This document shows positions 43,474 to 51,829 of a stretch of DNA of 64,000 nucleotides, piece by piece; position 1 is the stretch's first letter, and each line of letters opens with the position of its first letter. Made by a program: the position numbers and the translations under genes. Below the pieces are notes generated by a model. The model searched no databases. It was not told the DNA's origin and saw only the letters and a program-made list of their open reading frames with translations. The DNA is from Flavobacteriales bacterium. Its GTDB lineage: Bacteria; Bacteroidota; Bacteroidia; Flavobacteriales; Schleiferiaceae. The stretch is from NCBI GenBank assembly GCA_017795025.1, contig CP051243.1:2051501-2115500 (forward strand). Reading direction: 5' to 3'.

Positions 43474-43481
43474 CAAAGGTA
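43474..43481 (-). promoter_or_regulatory. -7 promoter box (TACCTTTG) of tsaE-ald
   Basis: The plus strand reads CAAAGGTA, an exact minus-strand match ending 4 nt before the tsaE ATG. Confidence 0.65.
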
Positions 43482-43539
43482 AATTGTTAATCAGAATTTA
43501 CCGCTGGCCCAAAAGGAATAAAATGGAGCAATAAGATGC

Positions 43540-45096
43540 CTAGCGCGGCTTAAGGTTAACAAAAGGGATAATCATTTCCTCCAAGCTAATTCCGCCATGC
43601 TGATAGGTGTTGCGGTAATACTTTACGTAGTGATTGAAATTGTTTGGATAGGCAAAAAACAGATCCTCCTTTGCGAAAATATAAGTCGAATTGATGTTTT
43701 GCTTAGGGAGGAAAACCTTCTCGGGATCCTTTATTTCCAAAACATCCTTTCCTTGATAACTCATGCCGCGGCCGCTTTTATAACGCAAATTGGTGTTAAG
43801 GCTACGGTCGCCCACCACTTTCGTTGGATCCACAACATTGATGGTGCCATGATCGGTACTAAGCAGGACCGGAATCTTTTTCTCGGCCAATTGGCGTAAC
43901 ATATCTAATAAGGGGGAGTTCTTAAACCAACTTAAGGTGAGCGAACGATAGGCCTTGTCGTTATCCGCTAATTCGCGAATCACCTTCATATCGGTTTTAG
44001 CGTGGCTTAGCATGTCCACAAAATTGTAGACGATTACATTCACATCATTCTTCAGGAGGTTATTGAGGTTTTCGGAAAGCTTTTTACCATAATTATGGTT
44101 GGTCACTTTTTCATATCCCATACTGCGACTTCCAAAACCGAGTCGCTGCAGATTATCGGCAAAAAAGGCTTCCTCATGATTGTTTTTACCCTCATCTTCT
44201 TCGTTGTCCTCCACCCATTTATCAGGAAAGCGCTTTTTAATTTCAGATGGCATTAAGCCGGCAAAAAGAGCATTTCTAGCAAATTGAGTCGCCGAAGGCA
44301 AGATGCTCCAAAAGGTTTTTTCTTCCTCCAAAACAAAGTACTTCTCAATTTCCGGCTGTATCATTTTCCATTGATCGTAGCGCAGGTTATCAATCACCAC
44401 CAAAAAGAAGGGTTGATCTTTTTCCAATGAGGGGCGTACCCAATCTTTAATTAAGGTGTGACTCATCACCGGAGCCTCCTCCGGATACTGAAACCAGTCT
44501 TCGTAATTATTTTGCACAAAGCGGAAAAACTGGGCATTGGCTTCACTTTTTTGAGATCGAAGAATTTCATTTAAGCTCTCATCTTCCAGCTTATCCAACT
44601 CAAGTTCCCAATAAGTTAATCGCTTAAAAAGGTTTTCCCAACCTTCGGCATCTCGCACCATGGCCAAATCCATGGCTAATTGCCGGAATTCCTGCTGGTA
44701 ATTGCTGGTGGTTTTTTCATTTACCAGTCGGCGATTGTCCAAGTGTTTTTTAAGGGTAAGCAGTATTTGATTAGGGTTTACCGGTTTTATGAGGTAATCA
44801 CTGATCTGCGAGCCAATCGCTTCCTCCATGATGCTTTCTTCTTCGCTCTTGGTGATCATGACCACCGGGAGGGTTCCGTGTTTTTCCTTGATTCGTTGTA
44901 AGGTTTCCAAGCCGTCCATACCCGGCATATTTTCATCGAGGAAAATCATCTGGTAACGCTTTTCATCGACCATATCTAAGGCATCCGAGCCGTTATTTGC
45001 GGTATCAACTTGATATCCCTTGGCCTGAAGGAATAAAATATGTGGTTTTAACAGATCTATCTCGTCGTCGACCCAAAGGATTTGAATATTGTCCAT
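43540..45096 (-). CDS. porX: PorX: response regulator with PglZ phosphatase-like domain
   Basis: 518 residues from the ATG at 45096; an ATG at 45153 adds 19 residues that do not fit the receiver fold. The receiver (1-~120) has WVDDEIDLL, phosphoacceptor D54 in FLDENMPGMDG and K104 in YLIKPVNP. The effector (~205-518) is an alkaline-phosphatase-like PglZ domain with D236 in VVIDNLRYDQW, T270 in LPSATQFARNALFAG and the metal motif STDHGTINVV. PorX controls T9SS in Porphyromonas and Flavobacterium and hydrolyses nucleotide signals. T270 aligns with the catalytic threonine reported there. Three T9SS cargo genes are in this window. The partner PorY kinase is not nearby. Confidence 0.93.
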   Translation of the reverse strand: MDNIQILWVDDEIDLLKPHILFLQAKGYQVDTANNGSDALDMVDEKRYQMIFLDENMPGMDGLETLQRIKEKHGTLPVVMITKSEEESIMEEAIGSQISDYLIKPVNPNQILLTLKKHLDNRRLVNEKTTSNYQQEFRQLAMDLAMVRDAEGWENLFKRLTYWELELDKLEDESLNEILRSQKSEANAQFFRFVQNNYEDWFQYPEEAPVMSHTLIKDWVRPSLEKDQPFFLVVIDNLRYDQWKMIQPEIEKYFVLEEEKTFWSILPSATQFARNALFAGLMPSEIKKRFPDKWVEDNEEDEGKNNHEEAFFADNLQRLGFGSRSMGYEKVTNHNYGKKLSENLNNLLKNDVNVIVYNFVDMLSHAKTDMKVIRELADNDKAYRSLTLSWFKNSPLLDMLRQLAEKKIPVLLSTDHGTINVVDPTKVVGDRSLNTNLRYKSGRGMSYQGKDVLEIKDPEKVFLPKQNINSTYIFAKEDLFFAYPNNFNHYVKYYRNTYQHGGISLEEMIIPFVNLKPR

Positions 45097-45139
45097 ATTT
45101 TCGTTTACTGAATTTTGACAGCCCAACAAGTATACAATT

Positions 45140-46363
45140 TTGAGGCGTACCAATAAGCTTAAGATACTTAACGATCCGATTTACGGCTTCATTACTATTC
45201 CAAGCCCTTTAATTTTCGATTTACTGGAGCATCCTTATTTCCAGCGACTTCGTAGAATTACACAATTGGGATTAACCTACTTGGTATACCCTGGAGCCTA
45301 CCACACCCGTTTTCATCACGCCCTAGGGGCCATGCACTTAATGCGCAAGGCGGTGCATTTGCTACGCGATAAGGGCCACGAAATTAGCCCCGAGGAAGAG
45401 GAAGCCGTTTACATTGCCATCCTCCTGCACGATATTGGCCACGGGCCATTTTCTCATGCCCTTGAAAATTCCATCGTTCCCGGCATTGATCACGAATCCT
45501 TGTCTCTAGCCTTTATGGAAGAGCTCGACATTGAGTTTAAGGGTCAGTTGCGGATGGGCATCGATATTTTTATGGATCGCTATCCTAAGCAGTTTTTGCA
45601 TCAGTTGATCAGCTCTCAACTCGACATGGACCGATTGGATTACTTGCGTAGAGATTGTTTCTACACTGGAGTAACGGAGGGTAAAATCAATTCCGAGCGC
45701 TTGATTACCATGCTTAATGTGGCTGATGATAAAATTGTAGTGGACTCCAAAGGGATTTACAGCGTCGAAAAGTTTATCGTGGCGCGGCGCCTCATGTATT
45801 GGCAAGTATATCTACATAAAACAGTCTTAGGGGCCGAGTACTTGCTTATCCAAATCCTTAAAAGAGCGCGCATGATTTATACTGATGCCATGATAATGCC
45901 TTCGGTACTTCGACCTTTTTTAAGCGGCGCCCTACCAGAAGATCGCAAGGCCTTAGTAGACCTTTATGCTCAACTCGACGACAATGATGTAATGGCCGCT
46001 ATTAAAGAATGGCGTAGCAGTTCGGATACGACTTTGGCTTTGTTATGCAGCAGACTTCTCGACCGGAATTTGCTTGGGGTTCGGATGCAAAATAAACCCT
46101 GGTCGGAAGAGGAGCTTCATCAAATTCGAATGGCCGCAACCACCAAATACGGCATCAACGAAAATGAAGCGCGGTACCTGATATTCCAGCAAGAAATTAG
46201 CAACAATGCCTATAACCCCGAAAAGGACCGAATTAATTTGCTTTATAAAGATGGAAGCCTTGTAGATATTGCTCAAGCCGCTGATCAATTAAACATCAGC
46301 GCCTTAGCTGGACCGGTTGTAAAATACTTCCTGTTTAGTCCAAAATCCCTACTCGAATCCTAA
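45140..46363 (+). CDS. HD-domain phosphohydrolase
   Basis: 407 residues from TTG (no ATG fits; the family start [20 protein letters not shown] follows at once). The HD site includes [14 protein letters not shown] and [15 protein letters not shown], then [20 protein letters not shown], all typical of dGTPase/SAMHD1-like proteins. It probably hydrolyses a nucleotide or phosphorylated substrate; the physiological one is unknown. It is divergent from porX with 43 nt between, and 26 nt upstream of lpxD, which has its own promoter. Confidence 0.88.
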   Translation: MRRTNKLKILNDPIYGFITIPSPLIFDLLEHPYFQRLRRITQLGLTYLVYPGAYHTRFHHALGAMHLMRKAVHLLRDKGHEISPEEEEAVYIAILLHDIGHGPFSHALENSIVPGIDHESLSLAFMEELDIEFKGQLRMGIDIFMDRYPKQFLHQLISSQLDMDRLDYLRRDCFYTGVTEGKINSERLITMLNVADDKIVVDSKGIYSVEKFIVARRLMYWQVYLHKTVLGAEYLLIQILKRARMIYTDAMIMPSVLRPFLSGALPEDRKALVDLYAQLDDNDVMAAIKEWRSSSDTTLALLCSRLLDRNLLGVRMQNKPWSEEELHQIRMAATTKYGINENEARYLIFQQEISNNAYNPEKDRINLLYKDGSLVDIAQAADQLNISALAGPVVKYFLFSPKSLLES

Positions 46364-46376
46364 GTCCCATTATTTG

Positions 46377-46384
46377 TACTTTTG
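46377..46384 (+). promoter_or_regulatory. -7 promoter box of lpxD (TACTTTTG)
   Basis: Exact TAnnTTTG match, 5 nt before the lpxD ATG at 46390. It starts the lipid A operon and predicts a leaderless transcript. Confidence 0.65.
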
Positions 46385-46389
46385 ACCCA

Positions 46390-47397
46390 ATGGAATTTAG
46401 CGCGCAACAAATTGCCGACATGCTGCAAGGGCAAGTAGACGGCAACCCCGAGGTTAAAGTGCATAATCTCAGTAAGATTGAGGAAGGCAGCCCGGGAACC
46501 TTAAGCTTTTTAGCCAACCCCCAATACACCCCCTACATTTACGACACTAAGGCGAGCATCGTTATTGTTGCCGAAGACTTTAAAGCGGAAAAACCGATTA
46601 CTGCGACCTTAATTCGTGTAGCTGATGCCTATGGCGCTTTCGCAAAATTGCTTGAGGCCTATAACAGTATGCAAGAGCCTGAAACTGGAATTTCAGAACA
46701 GGCCAACCTTCATGATTCGGTGCAAATTGGAGAAGAGGTATATATCGCCCCTGGTTGCCAGATCGAAGCAGGCGTAAAAATTGGTAAGGGAACCAAGATT
46801 TACAGCAATACGGTAATTGGCAAAGATTGTCAGATTGGAGAAAATTGCCTCATTCACAGTGGTGTGCAGTTGTACCGCCAAACTATCCTCGGCGCCAATG
46901 TAAGCTTGCACTCTGGAGTTATTATTGGGGCAGATGGTTTTGGCTTTGCACCCAAAGGCTCGGAATACGCGAAAGTTCCACAGATTGGAAATGTGATTTT
47001 AGAAGATGGAGTGGAGATTGGAGCTAATACCACTATCGACCGCGCCACTTTAGGCTCCACCATCATCCGTAAAGGGGTTAAGCTAGATAACCTGATTCAA
47101 ATTGGCCACAATGTGGAAATTGGAGAAAACACGGTAATTGCAGCGCAAGCAGGTGTTGCCGGCTCAACCAAGATTGGTGCTAATTGCATGATTGGCGGGC
47201 AAGTAGGCATTGCGGGCCACTTAAAAATTGGGGCACGGGTAAAAATCGCGGCCCAGAGTGGAATCATGAATGATATTGAGGATGATAGTGTAATTATGGG
47301 AAGTCCTGCCTTTGCCGTTTCCGATTATCGAAAGTCCTATATATATTTCCGAAAGCTTCCAAAAGTAATTCGAGAGCTACAACAAAAGTTGAAATAA
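46390..47397 (+). CDS. lpxD: UDP-3-O-acylglucosamine N-acyltransferase (first copy)
   Basis: 335 residues. It adds the N-linked hydroxyacyl chain in lipid A synthesis. The N-terminal uridine-binding domain (~1-100; [20 protein letters not shown]) precedes a left-handed beta-helix of hexapeptide repeats ([20 protein letters not shown] onward). Active-site histidines fall in [11 protein letters not shown] / [13 protein letters not shown]. The C-terminal helix has [16 protein letters not shown]. It leads lpxD, lpxC-fabZ and lpxA, each separated by 0-5 nt. A second LpxD-like protein is encoded at 50808. Confidence 0.96.
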   Translation: MEFSAQQIADMLQGQVDGNPEVKVHNLSKIEEGSPGTLSFLANPQYTPYIYDTKASIVIVAEDFKAEKPITATLIRVADAYGAFAKLLEAYNSMQEPETGISEQANLHDSVQIGEEVYIAPGCQIEAGVKIGKGTKIYSNTVIGKDCQIGENCLIHSGVQLYRQTILGANVSLHSGVIIGADGFGFAPKGSEYAKVPQIGNVILEDGVEIGANTTIDRATLGSTIIRKGVKLDNLIQIGHNVEIGENTVIAAQAGVAGSTKIGANCMIGGQVGIAGHLKIGARVKIAAQSGIMNDIEDDSVIMGSPAFAVSDYRKSYIYFRKLPKVIRELQQKLK

Positions 47398-47402
47398 AGT
47401 CC

Positions 47403-48803
47403 ATGAGCGACCGCCAACATACCTTAGCAAAAAGCATTGTAATTTCTGGAAATGGTTTGCACACCGGGGCCGAAGTGAGTTTACACTTCCATCCCGCTGA
47501 AGCAAACACAGGTGTTGTTTTTCAACGAGTGGACCTCGAAGGAAAGCCCTCGGTTCCCGCCTTGGCCAAATTTGTAACTCACACCGAAAGGGGCACTACC
47601 CTAGAAATCGGAACGGCTGCAGTTAGTACCGTAGAACATGTTTTAGCTGCTTTAACTGGTTTAGAAATAGACAATTGCCTCGTTGAGGTCGACGGACCAG
47701 AAATGCCCATAATGGACGGCAGCAGTCTGCCCTTTGTGGAGGCACTGGAAAAGGCCGGACGCCAAGAATTGGAAGAAGATCGATACTATTTTGAAATCAA
47801 GGAAAGTATTCGTTATTATGACCCGGAGGAGGACGTAGAGCTTATTGCCATTCCTGCCGATCACTATCAGGTTTCAGTAATGGTAGATTATGGCACCAAT
47901 GTATTGGGAAGCCAGAGCGCTCAGCTCCAAAAGCTGCAAGACTTTAAATCGGAGATTGCACCCTGCCGAACCTTTAGCTTTTTGCACGAGTTGGAGTTGC
48001 TTCTTGATCACGGCCTAATTAAAGGAGGTGACTTAAACAATGCTATTGTTTATGTAGACCAAGAACTTTCGGAGGCCAAATTGGAAAAATTAAAAAAGGC
48101 TTTTAATAAGGAACAGGTCTCTATCAAGCCGAACGGAATCCTTGATAATCTGGACCTTCATTTCACGAATGAAGCCGCAAGACATAAATTATTGGATGTA
48201 ATTGGCGACCTTCGCCTATTGGGAGCACCGATTAAAGGAAAGATCATAGCTTCAAAACCTGGACATAAAGCCAATACTACTTTCGCAAAATTGTTAGCCC
48301 AAGCCATGAAAGAAAACATGCAACGCGCCGAAATACCGGCTTACGACCCTAACCAGAAACCCGTCCACAATGTGGTGGAGATCATGAATATCCTCCCCCA
48401 CCGTCCCCCTTTCCTATTAGTAGATAAGGTGATGGAAATAAGTGAAATGCATGTGGTTGCGGTAAAAAGTGTAACCATGAACGAGCCTTTCTTCGAAGGG
48501 CATTTTCCTGGAGCGCCCGTAATGCCCGGAGTATTACAGGTTGAAGCTATGGCACAAGCAGGCGGTATCCTAGCCCTTAGTACGGTGCCTGATCCTGAGA
48601 ATTACCTTACCTATTTCCTTAAGATTGATAACGTACGCTTTAAGAAGCAAGTAGTTCCGGGCGACACCCTGATTTTCAAATTGGTAATGACCGAACCCAT
48701 CCGCAGAGGCATTGTAAAGATGACCGGGAAATCCTACGTTGGACAAACCCTAGTTTGTGAGGCTGAGATGATGGCCCAGATCGTTAAAGAAAAAAATAAA
48801 TAA
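47403..48803 (+). CDS. lpxC-fabZ: Bifunctional LpxC-FabZ: UDP-3-O-acyl-GlcNAc deacetylase / 3-hydroxyacyl-ACP dehydratase
   Basis: 466 residues. The fusion is characteristic of Bacteroidota. LpxC (1-~305) is a zinc deacetylase catalysing the committed lipid A step: KSIVISGNGLHTGAEVSLHF, VSTVEHVLAALTGLEIDNC and the later zinc/active region RHKLLDVIGDLRLLG, then KPGHKANTTFAKLL. FabZ (~325-466) is a hotdog-fold dehydratase: NILPHRPPFLLVDKV with the catalytic histidine and HFPGAPVMPGVLQVEAMAQ with the catalytic glutamate. The fusion ties lipid A to fatty acid supply. It starts 5 nt after lpxD; its TAA overlaps the lpxA ATG by one base. Confidence 0.97.
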   Translation: MSDRQHTLAKSIVISGNGLHTGAEVSLHFHPAEANTGVVFQRVDLEGKPSVPALAKFVTHTERGTTLEIGTAAVSTVEHVLAALTGLEIDNCLVEVDGPEMPIMDGSSLPFVEALEKAGRQELEEDRYYFEIKESIRYYDPEEDVELIAIPADHYQVSVMVDYGTNVLGSQSAQLQKLQDFKSEIAPCRTFSFLHELELLLDHGLIKGGDLNNAIVYVDQELSEAKLEKLKKAFNKEQVSIKPNGILDNLDLHFTNEAARHKLLDVIGDLRLLGAPIKGKIIASKPGHKANTTFAKLLAQAMKENMQRAEIPAYDPNQKPVHNVVEIMNILPHRPPFLLVDKVMEISEMHVVAVKSVTMNEPFFEGHFPGAPVMPGVLQVEAMAQAGGILALSTVPDPENYLTYFLKIDNVRFKKQVVPGDTLIFKLVMTEPIRRGIVKMTGKSYVGQTLVCEAEMMAQIVKEKNK

Positions 48804-49585
48804 TGAATCAACCGCTAGCCTACGTCCATCCTAGCGCCAAAATTGCCCCTACGGTGGTAATTGAACCCTTTACCACCATTCACAAAAATGTGGTGATTGA
48901 AGAAGGCACTTGGATTGGATCTAACGTAACCATTATGGAAGGTGCCCGGATCGGCAAAAATTGCCGCATCTTTCCGGGAGCGGTGATTTCCGCTATTCCT
49001 CAAGACCTGAAATTCGAAGGAGAAGACAGTACCGTTGAAATTGGTAATAATGTAACGATCCGCGAATTTGTAACAGTAAACCGGGGCACCAAAGCTCTAG
49101 GTAAAACCGTAATTGGCGATCACACCCTTATCATGGCTACGGCACACGTGGCACACGATTGTATTATCGGTAAACACTGCATTGTTGTAAATGGTGTGCT
49201 TTTGGCCGGACATGTAGAAATTGATGACTGGGCGATTATTGGAGGCTTAACTGCAGTACAGCAATTTGCAAAAATCGGTACGCATGCTTTCGTGGGTGGC
49301 GGCTCCCTAGTTCGTAAAGATGTACCTCCTTTCGTTAAAGCAGCTAAGGAACCGATTTCTTATGCCGGTATCAATTCCATTGGCTTACGTCGTAGAGGAT
49401 ACACGAACGAAAAAATCAACGAGATTCAGAACATCTATCGGATTCTGTTCCAGAAGAATTATAACGTTACCCAGGCATTGGCCATTATTGAGGCCGATTT
49501 TGAAGCGACCCAGGATCGCGATGAAATTTTAACCTTTATCCGGAACTCCCAATCTGGAATTATGAAAGGTTTCCGCTTGGAATAA
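48803..49585 (+). CDS. lpxA: UDP-N-acetylglucosamine acyltransferase
   Basis: 260 residues. The first acyltransferase of lipid A synthesis, acting on UDP-GlcNAc and hydroxyacyl-ACP. Hexapeptide repeats run from YVHPSAKIAPTVVIEPFTTI to about residue 190. The catalytic-histidine region is MATAHVAHDCIIGKHCIVVN, followed by AGHVEIDDWAIIGG. The C-terminal helices start near GLRRRGYTNEKINEIQNIYR. Start and stop each overlap a neighbour by one base, which predicts strict translational coupling. Confidence 0.97.
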   Translation: MNQPLAYVHPSAKIAPTVVIEPFTTIHKNVVIEEGTWIGSNVTIMEGARIGKNCRIFPGAVISAIPQDLKFEGEDSTVEIGNNVTIREFVTVNRGTKALGKTVIGDHTLIMATAHVAHDCIIGKHCIVVNGVLLAGHVEIDDWAIIGGLTAVQQFAKIGTHAFVGGGSLVRKDVPPFVKAAKEPISYAGINSIGLRRRGYTNEKINEIQNIYRILFQKNYNVTQALAIIEADFEATQDRDEILTFIRNSQSGIMKGFRLE

Positions 49586-50208
49586 TGATGGAACTTAATT
49601 TCCTCAAGGCTAGCCGAAAATTTCCGGGTCAAATCGTTTTTAAAAACTTAGACCTCCATATTCCTTCCGGCAGTCGCTGGGCTATCCTGGGCGGTAATGG
49701 CAGTGGTAAATCTACTTTTCTAAAAACGGCCTTTGGAGCCCTTAGCCTCAGTTCTGGGAAAGTAGAATATCGTTTAAATAACCAGGCTATAAGCCCTCAA
49801 GAAGCGGCCTTAAAAATTAGCTATGCCGCGCCCTATTTTGAGCTTATTGAAGAACTGGGCACCTTAGAGTTTTTAGAGCGATATCGCGCCTTTAGGCCCT
49901 TGCGCTCTACTGCCACACCCGAATATATCTTAGAAAAAACCTTTCTCAGCGAGGCCAAGTATAAAAAGATTCGCAACTTAAGTTCGGGAATGAAACAACG
50001 CCTGCGTTTAGGTCTGGCCCTTTTTAGCCAAGCGGATCTAGTTATTTTAGATGAGCCTGGCTCCAACCTAGACCGGGATGGCTTAAAGTGGTACCAAGAT
50101 ATTTTAAAGCAAGAAATAGGGGAAAGAACCCTATTAATTGGCACCAATTACAACGATGATGAAGCCTTTCTTTGCGATCAGCAAATACAAGTGAGCGATT
50201 ATCAGTAG
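49585..50208 (+). CDS. ABC transporter ATP-binding protein, stand-alone
   Basis: 207 residues. Walker A is LGGNGSGKSTFLKTAFG, the signature is LSSGMKQRLRLGLALFS and Walker B is LVILDEPGSNLDRDG. No D-loop/switch histidine is obvious after IGTNYNDDEAF, where the family usually has TH. No permease is adjacent. Its one-base overlap with lpxA points to an envelope role, perhaps lipid A or other lipid transport with a distant membrane partner. It is the last gene before the efp promoter. Confidence 0.85.
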   Translation: MMELNFLKASRKFPGQIVFKNLDLHIPSGSRWAILGGNGSGKSTFLKTAFGALSLSSGKVEYRLNNQAISPQEAALKISYAAPYFELIEELGTLEFLERYRAFRPLRSTATPEYILEKTFLSEAKYKKIRNLSSGMKQRLRLGLALFSQADLVILDEPGSNLDRDGLKWYQDILKQEIGERTLLIGTNYNDDEAFLCDQQIQVSDYQ

Positions 50209-50215
50209 GCTTTAA

Positions 50216-50223
50216 TACTTTTG
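50216..50223 (+). promoter_or_regulatory. -7 promoter box of efp (TACTTTTG)
   Basis: Exact TAnnTTTG match, 15 nt before the efp ATG at 50239. It overlaps an in-frame TTG at 50221, which therefore cannot be the translation start. Confidence 0.65.
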
Positions 50224-50238
50224 CTGAAAATCATTCAG

Positions 50239-50808
50239 ATGGCAGACACTTCAGATATCCGCAACGGATTGTGCATCACCTTTAGCGGTGCACCTCATCA
50301 AATCATTGAATTTCTTCACGTTAAACCCGGTAAAGGTCCCGCCTTTGTTCGTACAAAATTGCGAAACCTAGATACAGGCCGTGTTATTGACAACACCTTC
50401 CCTTCCGGCACTAAGCTCGATATTATTCGCATTGAGAACCGTAACTATCAGTTCTTATATGAGGATCCCAGTGGCTGGCATTTTATGAATATGGATGATT
50501 TTAATCAAATCACCATTCCTAAAGAACTCATTAATGCTCCCCAGTTTTTAAAGGAAGCGATGGAGTGTCAGGTTTTATTCCATGCCGACGAAGATCGTCC
50601 CTTGGTTTGTGAAATTCCACAAAAAGTAGCTTTGGAAATCACCTATACCGAGCCTGGAATTAAAGGCGATACGGCGACTAACACCTTAAAACCTGCTACT
50701 GTGGAAACGGGTGCCGAAATTCGGGTACCTTTATTCATCAACCAAGGCGAAAAGGTGGTTATTGATACCGCTACCGGTGATTATAAAGAACGCTACAAAG
50801 GCGAATAA
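50239..50808 (+). CDS. efp: Translation elongation factor P
   Basis: 189 residues from the ATG at 50239. It rescues ribosomes stalled on polyproline. Domain I has RNGLCITFSGAPHQIIEFLH. The tip loop KPGKGPAFVRTKLRN carries Lys32, the residue post-translationally modified in other bacteria. Domains II/III follow (DFNQITIPKELI, ETGAEIRVPLFINQGEKVVID). A lysine tip fits either beta-lysylation or 5-aminopentanol-type modification; no modifying enzyme is in the window. It is transcribed with the downstream lpxD paralogue (one-base overlap). Confidence 0.97.
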   Translation: MADTSDIRNGLCITFSGAPHQIIEFLHVKPGKGPAFVRTKLRNLDTGRVIDNTFPSGTKLDIIRIENRNYQFLYEDPSGWHFMNMDDFNQITIPKELINAPQFLKEAMECQVLFHADEDRPLVCEIPQKVALEITYTEPGIKGDTATNTLKPATVETGAEIRVPLFINQGEKVVIDTATGDYKERYKGE

Positions 50809-51746
50809 TGGATTTCCCAAAGGCCATTAAACTTGCAGAGCTCGCGGAGCTTCTAAACTGCGAATTTCGCGGTAGCCCGGAGCACTTGTGCTATGGCTTC
50901 AATGAAATTCATCGGGTTCGTCCGGGTGATTTGGTTTTTGTGGATCACCCAAAGTATTACCAAAAAGCGCTAGAATCGGCTGCCACCACGGTTTTAATCA
51001 ATCAGGAGGTTGCTGTTCCAGAGAATAAAGGAATTCTTATTTCCGATGATCCCTTTAGGGATTTTAATAAGCTAAGTAAGATTTACGCCGCCTTTAAACC
51101 GGCCGATTCTGCTGTATCACCCAAGGCTAAAATTGGTGAAGGCACCATTATTCAGCCCGGTTGCTTTATTGGCGAAGAGGTGGAAATAGGTAAAGACTGT
51201 ATCATCCACGCCAATGTGAGTATCCATTCAAAAACCAAAATTGGTGATCGAGTGGTTATCCAGGCTAATTCGGTAATTGGCTCCGACGGGTTTTACTATA
51301 AGAAAAGGGCGGAGGGTTTTGACCGACTTTTGAGTTCGGGCTCCGTAATTATCGAAGATGATGTGGAAATCGGAGCCTCTTGTACTATCGACCGTGGAGT
51401 GAGCGCCGAAACTATAATTGGTAAAGGAAGCAAGCTCGATAATGCCGTTCATATTGGGCATGATAGCATTATTGGATCCAACTGTCTTTTAGCAGCGCAA
51501 GTAGGCGTAGCTGGATGCACAAGCCTTGGCAATGAAGTTACCCTTTGGGGTCAAGTGGGCGTGGGATCTGGCCTTAGCATTGGCGATAAAGCGGTGGTAT
51601 TGGCGCAATCTGGTGTTTCTAAGTCTTTAGCAGGAGGCAAAACCTATTTTGGCTACCCTGCTGATGAAGCTCGCAAACGACACCGTGAAATGGCCTCCTT
51701 ACGCCTATTGCCCGAAATCATCAATCGAATAGAGTTAGAAGAATAA
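50808..51746 (+). CDS. LpxD-like acyltransferase (second copy)
   Basis: 312 residues. The same architecture as LpxD: an N-terminal domain (VRPGDLVFVDHPKYYQKAL) and a hexapeptide beta-helix (SAVSPKAKIGEGTIIQPGCF and onwards, ending GGKTYFGYPADEARKRHREM). The key region VIGSDGFYYKKRAEGFDRL and VHIGHDSIIGSN keeps the histidine positions. It differs from the first copy in length and in the uridine-binding domain, so it may add a different acyl chain or act on another sugar nucleotide. It follows efp with a one-base overlap and is ended by a strong terminator. Confidence 0.88.
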   Translation: MDFPKAIKLAELAELLNCEFRGSPEHLCYGFNEIHRVRPGDLVFVDHPKYYQKALESAATTVLINQEVAVPENKGILISDDPFRDFNKLSKIYAAFKPADSAVSPKAKIGEGTIIQPGCFIGEEVEIGKDCIIHANVSIHSKTKIGDRVVIQANSVIGSDGFYYKKRAEGFDRLLSSGSVIIEDDVEIGASCTIDRGVSAETIIGKGSKLDNAVHIGHDSIIGSNCLLAAQVGVAGCTSLGNEVTLWGQVGVGSGLSIGDKAVVLAQSGVSKSLAGGKTYFGYPADEARKRHREMASLRLLPEIINRIELEE

Positions 51747-51772
51747 AAGTCCTTCCAATCATTATTAAATGG

Positions 51773-51812
51773 AGAGCCCCGCTTCGATAGGAATCAAAGC
51801 GGGGCTCTTTTA
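51773..51812 (+). terminator. Rho-independent terminator
   Basis: A perfect 12-bp stem AGAGCCCCGCTT / AAGCGGGGCTCT (51773-51784, 51797-51808) with a 12-nt loop and TTTTATTTT after it. It ends the lpx-efp run before the convergent susD gene. Confidence 0.9.
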
Positions 51813-51829
51813 TTTTGGATTACCAATTT

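Noticed and set aside
50221-50238. TTG start for efp
   Set aside because: The TTG lies within the -7 box TACTTTTG, so it is upstream of the transcript. The ATG at 50239 matches EF-P N-termini.
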